Shown here: positions 1 to 6,193 of the stretch, piece by piece | How positions within the stretch are numbered: position 1 is the stretch's first letter | Layout of the letters: the number at the start of each line of letters is the position of its first letter | Assembly (NCBI GenBank): GCA_025997795.1 | Contig: BNVB01000099.1 | Location: 1 to 6,858 of the forward strand | DNA length: 6,858 nt | Source of the DNA: Spirochaetia bacterium | GTDB taxonomy: Bacteria > Spirochaetota > Spirochaetia > Treponematales > Breznakiellaceae | Direction of reading: 5' to 3' | Program-made: the position numbers and the translations under genes | Notes under the pieces: generated by a model | Seen by the model: the letters and a program-made list of their open reading frames with translations, nothing else | The model's database searches: none | What the model was told of the DNA's origin: nothing

Positions 1-996
1 GAACTTACCCAGTCCGGGTCTACTGCCCGTATTGATTTTCCCTTTACCTTTAGCCGTATCCGGGGAAACCTCCGGTCCCAGCGGAATATTTCCCGGAGCC
101 TTGTTTATGCGGGAAACACTATCCAGGACGATCTTTTCCAGTACAGCCAAAGCCTTTCGGAAACATCCCCCCTGTGGAAAACGGTTCCGGTATTTGCCCT
201 GTTTGATCCAGGCCTTGATTCTGCCATGGATAAAACGCTTTCCAGTTATACTCAAAACCAGGAAAACACCCGGTTTCACGAAGTTCTTGGGATTAACCTG
301 CTCTTTCCCGAACGGTACAATGTCCTGGCCCTCATCATCCCCGTTAGTCACTTTACCCAGTTGGACAGAACCATGGAACAGCGCCTGGATACCCGGCTTG
401 ACGTATTTACGGTAAGTTCCGGATTCGGTTTTTCCGCCATCAACCTTTTTGGCGCCATGGGAACGAACCCGCTGTTTAGCTTTTACCGGAACGATGAATT
501 ACGCCATTCCATATCCGGTGTTATCGCTTTTCCCCGTTCAGAAGATCCTCTGTGGCGTATCCAGGCGGAACAGAGTCTGGGTATCTATGGTTTTAAGGGA
601 GCGGAATTGGGAATAAGCAATACCTATACTATTTCTTCTACCGGGTGGATAGAAAGTTTTGGCCTGCTCTGGGTTATACCCCGGGAAAAAAGCCTTCTTT
701 CTGCGGTGTACGAGGCCGGCATGAGCCGTCTTGTGAATCGCAGTTCTTTTCCTGTTATTGCAGAACTTGCCGGGAGTGAATATGAACGGCTCTCCAGAGA
801 AACGCTGGATCTGGTTATCGATAAATCCGGCGAATATGGAATATACTCTGCCACGGTGGGACATGAATCGGTGGTTCGAATTTTGGGAAGACTTACCCTT
901 ACGGGTTTTGTAAAAATGGGACTGCGCCGGGATGTGCAGGCGGAAATTCTGGGACTAATGCTTTCCTTCGGCACTACTCTGAACGTCAGCTTCTAG
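1..996 (+). CDS. C-terminal part of a probable outer-membrane beta-barrel protein (5' end outside window)
   Basis: The reading frame is open from base 1 to the TAG at 994-996, giving 331 residues with no start in view; the internal ATG at 226 is not a convincing start because coding-like sequence continues upstream of it. The protein shows many short stretches of alternating hydrophobic and polar residues with frequent Gly and aromatic residues, as in transmembrane beta-strands. It ends in GTTLNVSF, which fits the outer-membrane beta-signal pattern (G-x-x-hydrophobic-x-hydrophobic, then a terminal Phe) read by the BAM machinery. From this I infer an integral outer-membrane protein; the exact family is not recognised. 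Its last 42 bases overlap the convergent lipoprotein gene. An unrelated secreted beta-rich protein is the main alternative. Confidence 0.6.
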   Translation, partial: ELTQSGSTARIDFPFTFSRIRGNLRSQRNISRSLVYAGNTIQDDLFQYSQSLSETSPLWKTVPVFALFDPGLDSAMDKTLSSYTQNQENTRFHEVLGINLLFPERYNVLALIIPVSHFTQLDRTMEQRLDTRLDVFTVSSGFGFSAINLFGAMGTNPLFSFYRNDELRHSISGVIAFPRSEDPLWRIQAEQSLGIYGFKGAELGISNTYTISSTGWIESFGLLWVIPREKSLLSAVYEAGMSRLVNRSSFPVIAELAGSEYERLSRETLDLVIDKSGEYGIYSATVGHESVVRILGRLTLTGFVKMGLRRDVQAEILGLMLSFGTTLNVSF

Positions 997-1719
997 GGCT
1001 TCAATAAGACTGGTAATTGATTCTTTTTGTTCATCACTTGCTGCCTCCAGCGCCTTTTTGTATTCTTCCAGGGCCCTGGCGGGAAGTCCCGCTTCATTAA
1101 GATAGGCGGCATATTCCTGCCGTACAAGGACATTATTTTCCTTTAAGAGGCTCGTTTGGTATGCGTCCGCCGCTTCGGGTTTTCCCTGATTTTTTTGGGC
1201 CCTGGCCAAAAGCAGCAGGGCCTGGGGGGTTTCGGTATTGTTGTATTTAACAAGAATCTCTTCGGCTTCTGCCGCCCGTCCCAGTGCAAGAAGAACCAGC
1301 GCATAGTTATAACCGTCGTCGTAACTTTCCGGTACCAGGGCAAGTACCTGCCGGTAATAGTCTTCGGCTTGTTCCAGTTCTTCGGTTTTTATGCAGGTAT
1401 AGGCCGCCGCTTTAAGGGCGGTGATATTTTCCCCGTCAGTTTCAAGTACCCGTTTAAAGTACAATAGCGCGTCATCATACCGGCCTGTTTCATAGGCAAT
1501 GCGGCCCAGATTATATTCCGATGCAGTTTTTGTTGTCCGGTGGAATTTTGATTTGTTAAACCACGCTTCCGCCTCGGCATATTTTTTTAGTTCAAAGTAG
1601 GCCGTACCCAGAGTATAGTATTCTTCCGCTTTTGCGGCGGAAGAAACACAGGAAAAAAACGGAACAACAAGAAAGACCGCCAGTAACGCTATAAATGCAG
1701 TACGGGACCCGGTTTTCAT
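955..1719 (-). CDS. TPR-repeat lipoprotein
   Basis: 254 residues from the ATG at 1719-1717. An in-frame start upstream at 1920 exists but gives an Arg/Pro-rich shadow of the UPRT gene. The chosen start puts a signal peptide at the N-terminus: Lys/Arg at residues 2-6, a hydrophobic core at about 8-22, and the lipobox FFSC with the lipidated Cys at residue 24. The mature protein is a run of about four to five tetratricopeptide repeats, at roughly residues 33-66, 67-100, 101-134, 135-165 and 200-233, with typical Y-x-x-L-G / A-x-x-Y / A-x-x-x-F-x-x-A spacing. TPR lipoproteins usually act as scaffolds at the periplasmic face of a membrane; the partner is not known. The start overlaps the UPRT stop as ATGA, so translational coupling is likely. 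The 3' end overlaps the convergent barrel gene by 42 bases. Confidence 0.88.
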   Translation of the reverse strand: MKTGSRTAFIALLAVFLVVPFFSCVSSAAKAEEYYTLGTAYFELKKYAEAEAWFNKSKFHRTTKTASEYNLGRIAYETGRYDDALLYFKRVLETDGENITALKAAAYTCIKTEELEQAEDYYRQVLALVPESYDDGYNYALVLLALGRAAEAEEILVKYNNTETPQALLLLARAQKNQGKPEAADAYQTSLLKENNVLVRQEYAAYLNEAGLPARALEEYKKALEAASDEQKESITSLIEALEADVQSSAEGKH

Positions 1720-2789
1720 TTTTTTCCGGTTCCCAGCACCGTATCTTCTATTTCCCGCAGCTGCTCCCGGTAAAGCCGGGCGATGTTGGCGCCGTAGTCG
1801 GCGATAAGCTGGATGATGTTCCGGGGATGTTCCGGTAAATCCCGTCCGTTGATCCGGTCTCCCGCATCTCCCAGGCCGGGCAGTATGTAGGCCAGTTCGT
1901 TCAGCATTGGGTCCATCCAAAGGGTATAAACCGTACAGTTTTCCAGGGCCCGGACTACCCGGAGCGCCCCCTTGAGGGCAGAAATCACATTGATAAAACT
2001 AACCGACCGGGGTTTAATCCCCTCCCCCAAAAGGTACTTAACCACCGTTACCAGGCTTCCGCCGGTGGCGTTCATAGGATCGGCAAAAATTAGATCCCTG
2101 CCGTTAAGGGACTGGAGGTCAAAGTAGGATTTATCCAGATCCAGAATGTACTCCATATCGTTTTCATGTTTTGAATCGTCCCGGTTAATTTTAAAAAGGG
2201 CAAAGGGGGTAACATAGGCGTGGGATGAATATTCCTCAATTTCCTTGGAAAGGATCATCGAAGGCAAGAGGGCCCCCCGGAGCATAACGCACATAACGGT
2301 GTTTTCTATTTTTTCGTCGATATTGTTGATCTTGTGGATGGCAAAATTCTGTACCGGCACGTCCACCGGGGTCTTTACCACAAGATAATTTTTGTTTGAC
2401 GCCGGGGTGCCGCCGTAGGCCAGCTTAAAAAGCATTTCATAGGCCCGCTGGATATAGTAGACAAACTCCTCGTGCTCTGTCCGGTAATCCCGCAGTTTGG
2501 CAATTACCCTGGATGCCTCGGGGTGGTTTTCCTGGGGGGTCAGGAATGAATAAACCCGCAAGCCTTTTTCATCCTTGCAGAGTTCCTGCATAAGGCTGCC
2601 CATTTCGTTGTAAAGTCCAATCAGGTTTGCCTCTTCCCGCTTTTGTTCCGATTCAAGGCGGGTGGTGGAAAGGATATTAAAACAGGCCAGGGCTTTCCGG
2701 TAAAGACCATCCATACGGGAAAGATTTGCCTTGTCGGAACCGGTTAAAAATCCGTCGAGGTCCTCTGCTTTAAGAACAACTTTATTCAT
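1716..2789 (-). CDS. upp: Uracil phosphoribosyltransferase with N-terminal extension
   Basis: 357 residues. The C-terminal two thirds is a UPRT, which makes UMP from uracil and PRPP in the cytoplasmic pyrimidine salvage pathway. The PRPP-binding loop is FADPMNATGGSL (residues 235-246) and the uracil-binding segment is YILPGLGDAGDRIN (301-314), close to the classical YIIPGLGDAGDR. The RGALLP segment (171-176) stands where the family has its flexible RAG loop, and DPMLNE (293-298) corresponds to the family's D-x-x-LNE. Typical UPRTs are about 210 residues, so the first roughly 145 residues are an extra, mostly helical, charged domain of unknown role (for example MDGLYRKALACFNIL at 26-40). The ATG at 2789 has GGAG (2806-2803) 13 bases upstream, which is long. 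A competing mini-ORF sits at the ideal distance. The lipoprotein gene follows with an ATGA overlap. Confidence 0.92.
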   Translation of the reverse strand: MNKVVLKAEDLDGFLTGSDKANLSRMDGLYRKALACFNILSTTRLESEQKREEANLIGLYNEMGSLMQELCKDEKGLRVYSFLTPQENHPEASRVIAKLRDYRTEHEEFVYYIQRAYEMLFKLAYGGTPASNKNYLVVKTPVDVPVQNFAIHKINNIDEKIENTVMCVMLRGALLPSMILSKEIEEYSSHAYVTPFALFKINRDDSKHENDMEYILDLDKSYFDLQSLNGRDLIFADPMNATGGSLVTVVKYLLGEGIKPRSVSFINVISALKGALRVVRALENCTVYTLWMDPMLNELAYILPGLGDAGDRINGRDLPEHPRNIIQLIADYGANIARLYREQLREIEDTVLGTGKK

Positions 2790-2796
2790 ACATCAT
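2782..2796 (-). other. Five-codon mini-ORF overlapping the upp start
   Basis: On the minus strand ATG ATG TAT GAA TAA (MMYE-stop) begins 6 bases after GGAG (2806-2803), whereas the upp ATG at 2789 is 13 bases away. The mini-ORF ends 5 bases inside upp in another frame. Ribosomes recruited by this Shine-Dalgarno could start on the mini-ORF and re-initiate on upp. The arrangement is visible in the sequence; the regulatory reading is inference, and chance is quite possible for so short a frame. Confidence 0.25.
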
Positions 2797-2847
2797 AGAT
2801 TACTCCGGGCTGTCAGGAATTGTCTAGACCCGGATCCCCCAGCCTGC

Positions 2848-2875
2848 TTTACATTCGCAGGGTCTGTGTTATACT
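2848..2875 (+). promoter_or_regulatory. Sigma-70-type promoter of the accessory block
   Basis: TTTACA (2848-2853) and TATACT (2870-2875) each match five of six consensus bases and are separated by 16 bases. Transcription would be expected to begin about 6-7 bases after the -10 box, that is at about 2881-2883. This practically coincides with the ATG at 2882 and leaves no room for a Shine-Dalgarno. The 92-base gap 2790-2881 is the divergent regulatory region with upp; no good minus-strand -35 was found for upp. Confidence 0.6.
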
Positions 2876-2881
2876 AGCAAA

Positions 2882-3136
2882 ATGGATAAATCGTCTATAT
2901 GGGACAATCATAACCACGGCTCCGTAGGCGAATTCCTGCTGGAATCTATGGCCGAAAATGCCAATATGTCCGTTGTTTCGGCCTATTTTGGAACTGATTA
3001 TAAAAACACCCTCCCAACACTTGTAGAGCGAAATGCTATCTTTATTGGTAAGGGATTAAAGCTGAAACAACCAGTCATCCTTGAATTAAATAATCGTGAC
3101 TATTTATTCACGCCATATAACGGAGCTAATTCTTGA
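2882..3136 (+). CDS. Small chimeric ORF beginning like a PLD/SNF2-helicase protein
   Basis: 84 residues. Residues 1-36 (I-x-D-N at 6-9, then G-x-V-G-E-F, ending in MSVVSAYF) look like the extreme N-terminus of the phospholipase-D-like domain that opens a family of SNF2/DEAD helicases of accessory loci; in those proteins a TIYAYEAL-like segment follows directly. Here homology stops at AYF (about base 2988) and an unrelated stretch follows (KNTLPTLVERNAIF ... RDYLFTPYNGANS) that I do not recognise. It is well formed as coding sequence and AT-richer. No Shine-Dalgarno precedes the ATG, and the promoter -10 lies six bases upstream, so translation would be leaderless. The TGA overlaps the TTG start of the reverse transcriptase, so this frame may mainly deliver ribosomes to it. 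It could instead be a genuine small partner protein of the RT. Confidence 0.55.
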   Translation: MDKSSIWDNHNHGSVGEFLLESMAENANMSVVSAYFGTDYKNTLPTLVERNAIFIGKGLKLKQPVILELNNRDYLFTPYNGANS

Positions 3137-4788
3137 AAAGTATAATGAAAAAAACACCTGATCCACTTGAGTACCTCTATGATATACCAACAGATCAAGA
3201 ACAATGGAGGGATTTGTTTTTCTCGACGGTAAAACTGAGGGGTGATACATTCATTCGTCAGATTATACAGTACGGCTATTTTGCCGAACAGTTTCCAAGC
3301 TGTTTTCAAGCGGTCAAATTTACCGAGAGTATTGACTCTCTTTTGCCTCTTGTTAAAACGGGTGGAGCCAATCTTCTTGCTACAATGCCAACAACACTGT
3401 CAACGTATAAAAATGACATTTCACGAAGAATACTGTCATTGCCCAACCCAAAAACATTTTTACGGCTAGCTAGTTTTATGAAAGAAAACTGGGACGATAT
3501 ACAGAGAATTGCTACGAGTGAAAATTCACAGTCGCCTATTACCTGTATAACTTCTTATGATTTTGCTGAACAAGAATTTCTTAATAGTGAAAATGTCAGA
3601 GAAAGTTTCCGCTTAAAAAGTGATTTCATAGATGGCATTAAAGACTGCATCCTTGTTTCCCTTGGATATAAATATCGCTTAAAACTAGATATTGCAAACT
3701 GTTATAATTCTATTTATACGCATTCTGTCTCTTGGGCTGTATGTGGCAAAGATATTGCCAAAAAGTACTTACTCACAAAAGAACCAAAGTCTGCACAAAA
3801 AATATATGAGTTAGCAGATGCGCTGGATGAATTTATGCGGTATCAAAAAAATAATGAGACCAATGGTATTGTTGTCGGTCCATTTACCTCACGGATTTTC
3901 TCTGAGATTATTTTAGCAGCAATTGACCATAAATTATCTGAAAGGGGGTATGTGTTTCGCCGATATGTAGACGATTATAAGTTTTATTTTCGCACAGAGG
4001 CTCAAGCGCAAGAAAGCGTGCCGAATATTGAAAAAATTCTAAATGAGTTTAATCTCAATTTGAACATAGCAAAAACAGAAATAACACGTTATCCATTCGA
4101 AGTAATTGCATCAATTAAAACAGATTTTGAGGATGTGATTAAAACCGAAGGTGTATTTGGCGTATTAAATACTGCAACACAACTATTTTTAAATGGAGAA
4201 AAAGGAGCCTATAAATATGCCCTTAAATTTATCAACAACAAAGAACCTCACACTGATGATTTTTCTTTGGTAATCGCTTCCTTGTTGAACATTATGCTAC
4301 TTGATCCAAAATTGGGAAAGTATGTCGTCGCCTACTTACAAAATCACTCCAATACATGGAATAAAGAAAAATTAGATAATATTGTGAATAGAGAATTGAA
4401 TAGTAGTCTGTCTAACGAATTACAGGAGGAAGCATTGCTGTTCATTCAAATAATTAAAGAATTAAAACTAAATCTGACCGGCGAAAATTTAATTGCTATA
4501 TTAAAAAGTCAAAATGACTTTGCGCTTGTTATCGCTTTGGATATTTGGAAAAATAGAAATAAATCTGTCGTTAGAACAAGGACAGAAGCAAGAGAAATCA
4601 CAAGTGCAATAAACAATTTTTCTTCAACATTAGCAGGTGAATCATATCATGGTTCACGATGGTTTCTACTACATGAATTAAAAATGCATCAACTATTAAA
4701 CGATGTTTTAATGCCAAAACCGAAGTATGATGCTTTTTTTACAAAATTGTGTGACTGCAAGGTTACGTTTTATAATGGATTGAGGTGA
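3133..4788 (+). CDS. Reverse transcriptase of the Abi/UG (DRT) antiviral kind
   Basis: 551 residues from a TTG at 3133, with GGAG (3122-3125) seven bases upstream and a 4-base overlap with the previous stop. The ATG at 3145 is the alternative start, but its spacing is poor. The RT palm is clear: motif A LKLDIANCYNSIYTHS (183-198, catalytic D186), motif B GIVVGPFTSRIFSEI (245-259), motif C RRYVDDYKF (276-284, D280 and D281), then LNLNIAKTEI (308-317) as motif D. The SIYTHS-x-x-WA signature after motif A is one I associate with the Abi-like and 'unknown group' RTs, which include abortive-infection and DRT proteins, rather than with retrons or group II introns. Residues about 335-551 are helical and repetitive, like the HEAT-like tail of that lineage. 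There is no maturase, HNH or retron VTG motif. Such enzymes synthesise DNA in response to phage infection; that is family knowledge, not shown here. The gene is clearly AT-richer than upp. The exact DRT group is unassigned. Confidence 0.85.
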   Translation: MKSIMKKTPDPLEYLYDIPTDQEQWRDLFFSTVKLRGDTFIRQIIQYGYFAEQFPSCFQAVKFTESIDSLLPLVKTGGANLLATMPTTLSTYKNDISRRILSLPNPKTFLRLASFMKENWDDIQRIATSENSQSPITCITSYDFAEQEFLNSENVRESFRLKSDFIDGIKDCILVSLGYKYRLKLDIANCYNSIYTHSVSWAVCGKDIAKKYLLTKEPKSAQKIYELADALDEFMRYQKNNETNGIVVGPFTSRIFSEIILAAIDHKLSERGYVFRRYVDDYKFYFRTEAQAQESVPNIEKILNEFNLNLNIAKTEITRYPFEVIASIKTDFEDVIKTEGVFGVLNTATQLFLNGEKGAYKYALKFINNKEPHTDDFSLVIASLLNIMLLDPKLGKYVVAYLQNHSNTWNKEKLDNIVNRELNSSLSNELQEEALLFIQIIKELKLNLTGENLIAILKSQNDFALVIALDIWKNRNKSVVRTRTEAREITSAINNFSSTLAGESYHGSRWFLLHELKMHQLLNDVLMPKPKYDAFFTKLCDCKVTFYNGLR

Positions 4789-4795
4789 AACGATA

Positions 4796-4936
4796 ATGAT
4801 TGAAAAACCACCATATACCATCACAGAAAAATCCGCCGACCCACAAACGAACACAAGCGGGCTTGATGACACAGCGATATACCAGTTTTATGAGTTGACG
4901 GCGGAGAAGGCGCAGGCTACGGAGGGAAAGGGATGA
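4796..4936 (+). pseudogene. Fic-protein N-terminal remnant (46-residue ORF)
   Basis: The ATG at 4796 follows GAGGTG (4782-4787) by 8 bases, a good ribosome site built into the end of the RT gene. The first residues, MIEKPPYTITEKSAD, match the KPPY/F-x-IT-x-K opening common in Fic-family AMP-transferases. The normal continuation (helical region, then the HPF[x]DGNGR catalytic motif) is absent: after residue 15 the frame runs through an unrelated stretch (LDDTAIYQFYELTAEK) to TGA. I read it as the 5' end of a fic gene joined to other sequence. The 3-base gap to the next start shows that operon spacing is kept. A real small peptide cannot be excluded. The Fic assignment rests on about 15 residues. 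Confidence 0.45.
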
Positions 4937-4939
4937 ATT

Positions 4940-5133
4940 ATGGTAAATAATAACGCATCACAATCACCCGAAAACATAGTAAATGACATTACTTTTATGA
5001 TGGACATGGAAGACATGCCGCTGAACGAGCAGGAAAAACAACGCCTCTGCGATTGCATAAGTGGCAAAGTTATATTCACGATGTTTTGCGTGAAACGATT
5101 GCTAAATATGCAGCGTATGGAGTAAAACAATGA
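4940..5133 (+). pseudogene. Fic-antitoxin-like (VbhA-type) gene with a one-base deletion
   Basis: The ATG at 4940 lies 6 bases after AAGGGA (4928-4933). The uninterrupted frame gives 61 residues and stops at 5125. Residues 13-43 (IVNDITFMMDMEDMP, LNEQEKQRL, SGK) follow the antitoxin pattern: an inhibitory helix, a 'P-L/x-E' turn and a second helix ending in G-K/E. From about 5069 the original frame turns into an atypical Cys/Met-rich tail. The next frame reads YIHDVLRETIAKYAAYGVKQ to the TGA at 5131, which is what the family C-terminus should look like (x-x-D-x-L-R-E-x-I-x-K-Y). One missing base near 5068-5071 explains this; the restored protein would have 64 residues. The canonical S/T-x-x-x-E-G inhibitory motif is not exact here (M at the S/T place, ED for EG), so the family call is moderate. 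Confidence 0.5.
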
Positions 5134-5189
5134 ACAAAGAAAAAAAACCAACCGCCCTCAACACAAGGAGCCCCAATGCTGCTAAATAG
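5130..5189 (+). pseudogene. Orphan start with a 19-codon ORF after the antitoxin-like gene
   Basis: ATG at 5130-5132 overlaps the frame-restored antitoxin stop as ATGA and has GGAG (5119-5122) seven bases upstream, so it looks like a true translation start for the next operon gene. In Fic modules that gene would be the toxin. The frame (MNKEKKPTAL ...) stops at 5189, inside the start of the nuclease gene, and carries no recognisable domain. It may be the 5' stump of a deleted toxin gene, or a leader peptide crossing the nuclease ribosome site. Confidence 0.3.
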
Positions 5190-6192
5190 TGACGAATATA
5201 TAAAAATTGTCAATGGGATTAAAACTCAAATCCGTGAAGCCCAATACCGGGCAGTTCTGGGCGCCAATAGTGAAATGATAAAATTCTATTGGGGCATTGG
5301 GAATATTATCAACGAGCAAAGCATCTGGGGTAATAAATTTATTGAAAATCTATCGAGAGACATTAAGCAAGATTACCCGGGTTCTACCGGATATTCGGTG
5401 CGAAACTTGAAATATATGGCAAAATTTGCCAAAATTTATCCGGATGAAACACTAATTGTGCAACGAGGAGTTGCACAATTGCCGTGGAGACATAATATTG
5501 TACTCATGGAGAAAATCAAAGATGACGAACAACGGAAATGGTATATCGCCAAAGCTATCGAAAACGGTTGGACTCGTGATGTTTTGGTTCATCAAATAGA
5601 ATCAAACCTCTATCGTCGGCAAGTAAAAGCAAAAAAAATTACCAATTTTGGAAAAGCCCTTGCACCGCCGCAAAGCGAACTTGCCGTTCAAACTATTAAA
5701 GACCCCTATGTTTTTGATTTTATTACTGCCAAAGAAGGTATACTTGAGAGAGAAATTGAAAGCGAGTTAGTTAAAAATATCACAAAATTATTGCTTGAAC
5801 TTGGTACAGGTTTTGCCTTTATAGGCAATCAGTACCACCTTGAAGTAAGCGGCAGGGATTTTTATATCGACCTTTTGTTTTACCATCTAACCCTTCGGTG
5901 CTATGTGGTAATTGAACTAAAAACAGGAGAATTCGAGCCTGAATATGCAGGGAAGCTTAATTTTTATCTTTCCACCGTAGACGACATTCTAAAAACGGAA
6001 CATGATAATCCATCTATCGGCATTTTACTTTGTAAAACCAAAGATAATTTGATTGCAGAATATGCCCTCAAGGATATGACGAAGCCTATCGGAGTGAGTG
6101 AATACAAAGTTTCTGATAAATTGCCCAAAAAGTATAAGGGCGCCTTACCCTCTGTTGAAGATATTAAAAGTCGCATATTAGGGGAAGACTAA
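5176..6192 (+). CDS. DUF1016/YhcG-type PDDEXK nuclease
   Basis: 338 residues, the usual full length. The ATG has AAGGAG (5165-5170) five bases upstream. Residues about 8-150 are the DUF1016 N-terminal helical/winged-helix domain: FYWGIGNII (37-45), LSRDIKQ-x-x-P-G-x-x-G-Y-S-x-R-N-L (59-78), and QLPWRHN (101-107). Residues about 175-338 form the PDDEXK nuclease domain: DPYVFDF (176-182), GTGFAFIGNQYHLEV (210-224), DFYIDLLFYH (228-237) with the metal-binding Asp at about 232, and VIELKTGEFEPEYAGKLNFY (245-264) with E247-x-K249. All catalytic residues are present. The family is common beside type I restriction and other defence genes; its substrate is not well defined, so I give no gene name. 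A perfect 11-base inverted repeat lies in the linker before PWRHN. A second, truncated paralogue begins one base after the stop. Confidence 0.9.
   Translation: MLLNSDEYIKIVNGIKTQIREAQYRAVLGANSEMIKFYWGIGNIINEQSIWGNKFIENLSRDIKQDYPGSTGYSVRNLKYMAKFAKIYPDETLIVQRGVAQLPWRHNIVLMEKIKDDEQRKWYIAKAIENGWTRDVLVHQIESNLYRRQVKAKKITNFGKALAPPQSELAVQTIKDPYVFDFITAKEGILEREIESELVKNITKLLLELGTGFAFIGNQYHLEVSGRDFYIDLLFYHLTLRCYVVIELKTGEFEPEYAGKLNFYLSTVDDILKTEHDNPSIGILLCKTKDNLIAEYALKDMTKPIGVSEYKVSDKLPKKYKGALPSVEDIKSRILGED
5454..5480 (+). repeat. Perfect inverted repeat inside the nuclease gene
   Basis: Arms AATTGTGCAAC (5454-5464) and GTTGCACAATT (5470-5480) are perfect 11-base complements around the 5-base loop GAGGA; the next pair outward (T5453, G5481) could wobble-pair in RNA. 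The repeat codes for the linker residues around IVQRGVAQL, just before PWRHN. As RNA it would be a stable hairpin whose loop resembles a Shine-Dalgarno core. Confidence 0.8.
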
Positions 6193-6193
6193 A

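Noticed and set aside
32..415. ORF on the plus strand in another frame
   Set aside because: It shadows the beta-barrel frame, which is open from base 1 and has better coding character.
1621..1645. 9-base inverted repeat TTCTTCCGC / GCGGAAGAA as a terminator
   Set aside because: It lies within the lipoprotein's SSAAKAEE codons, has no T-run in a useful place, and is not at a gene end.
1720..1920. Longer N-terminus for the TPR protein starting at 1920
   Set aside because: The added residues are an Arg/Pro-rich shadow of upp, and a signal peptide with lipobox begins exactly at 1719.
3133..4788. Retron, group II intron or diversity-generating retroelement
   Set aside because: No msr/msd-like inverted repeats or VTG motif, no maturase or endonuclease domain, and no template/variable repeat pair was seen near the RT.
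4888..5151. Minus-strand ORF opposite the antitoxin-like gene
   Set aside because: Cys/Ser-rich low-quality translation with no motif; the plus strand explains this region.
5417..5431. Short palindrome TGGCAAA-A-TTTGCCA in the nuclease gene
   Set aside because: Seven-base arms in a Lys/Phe/Ala-coding stretch (MAKFAKI) are explained by the codons; it is much weaker than the 11- and 12-base repeats.
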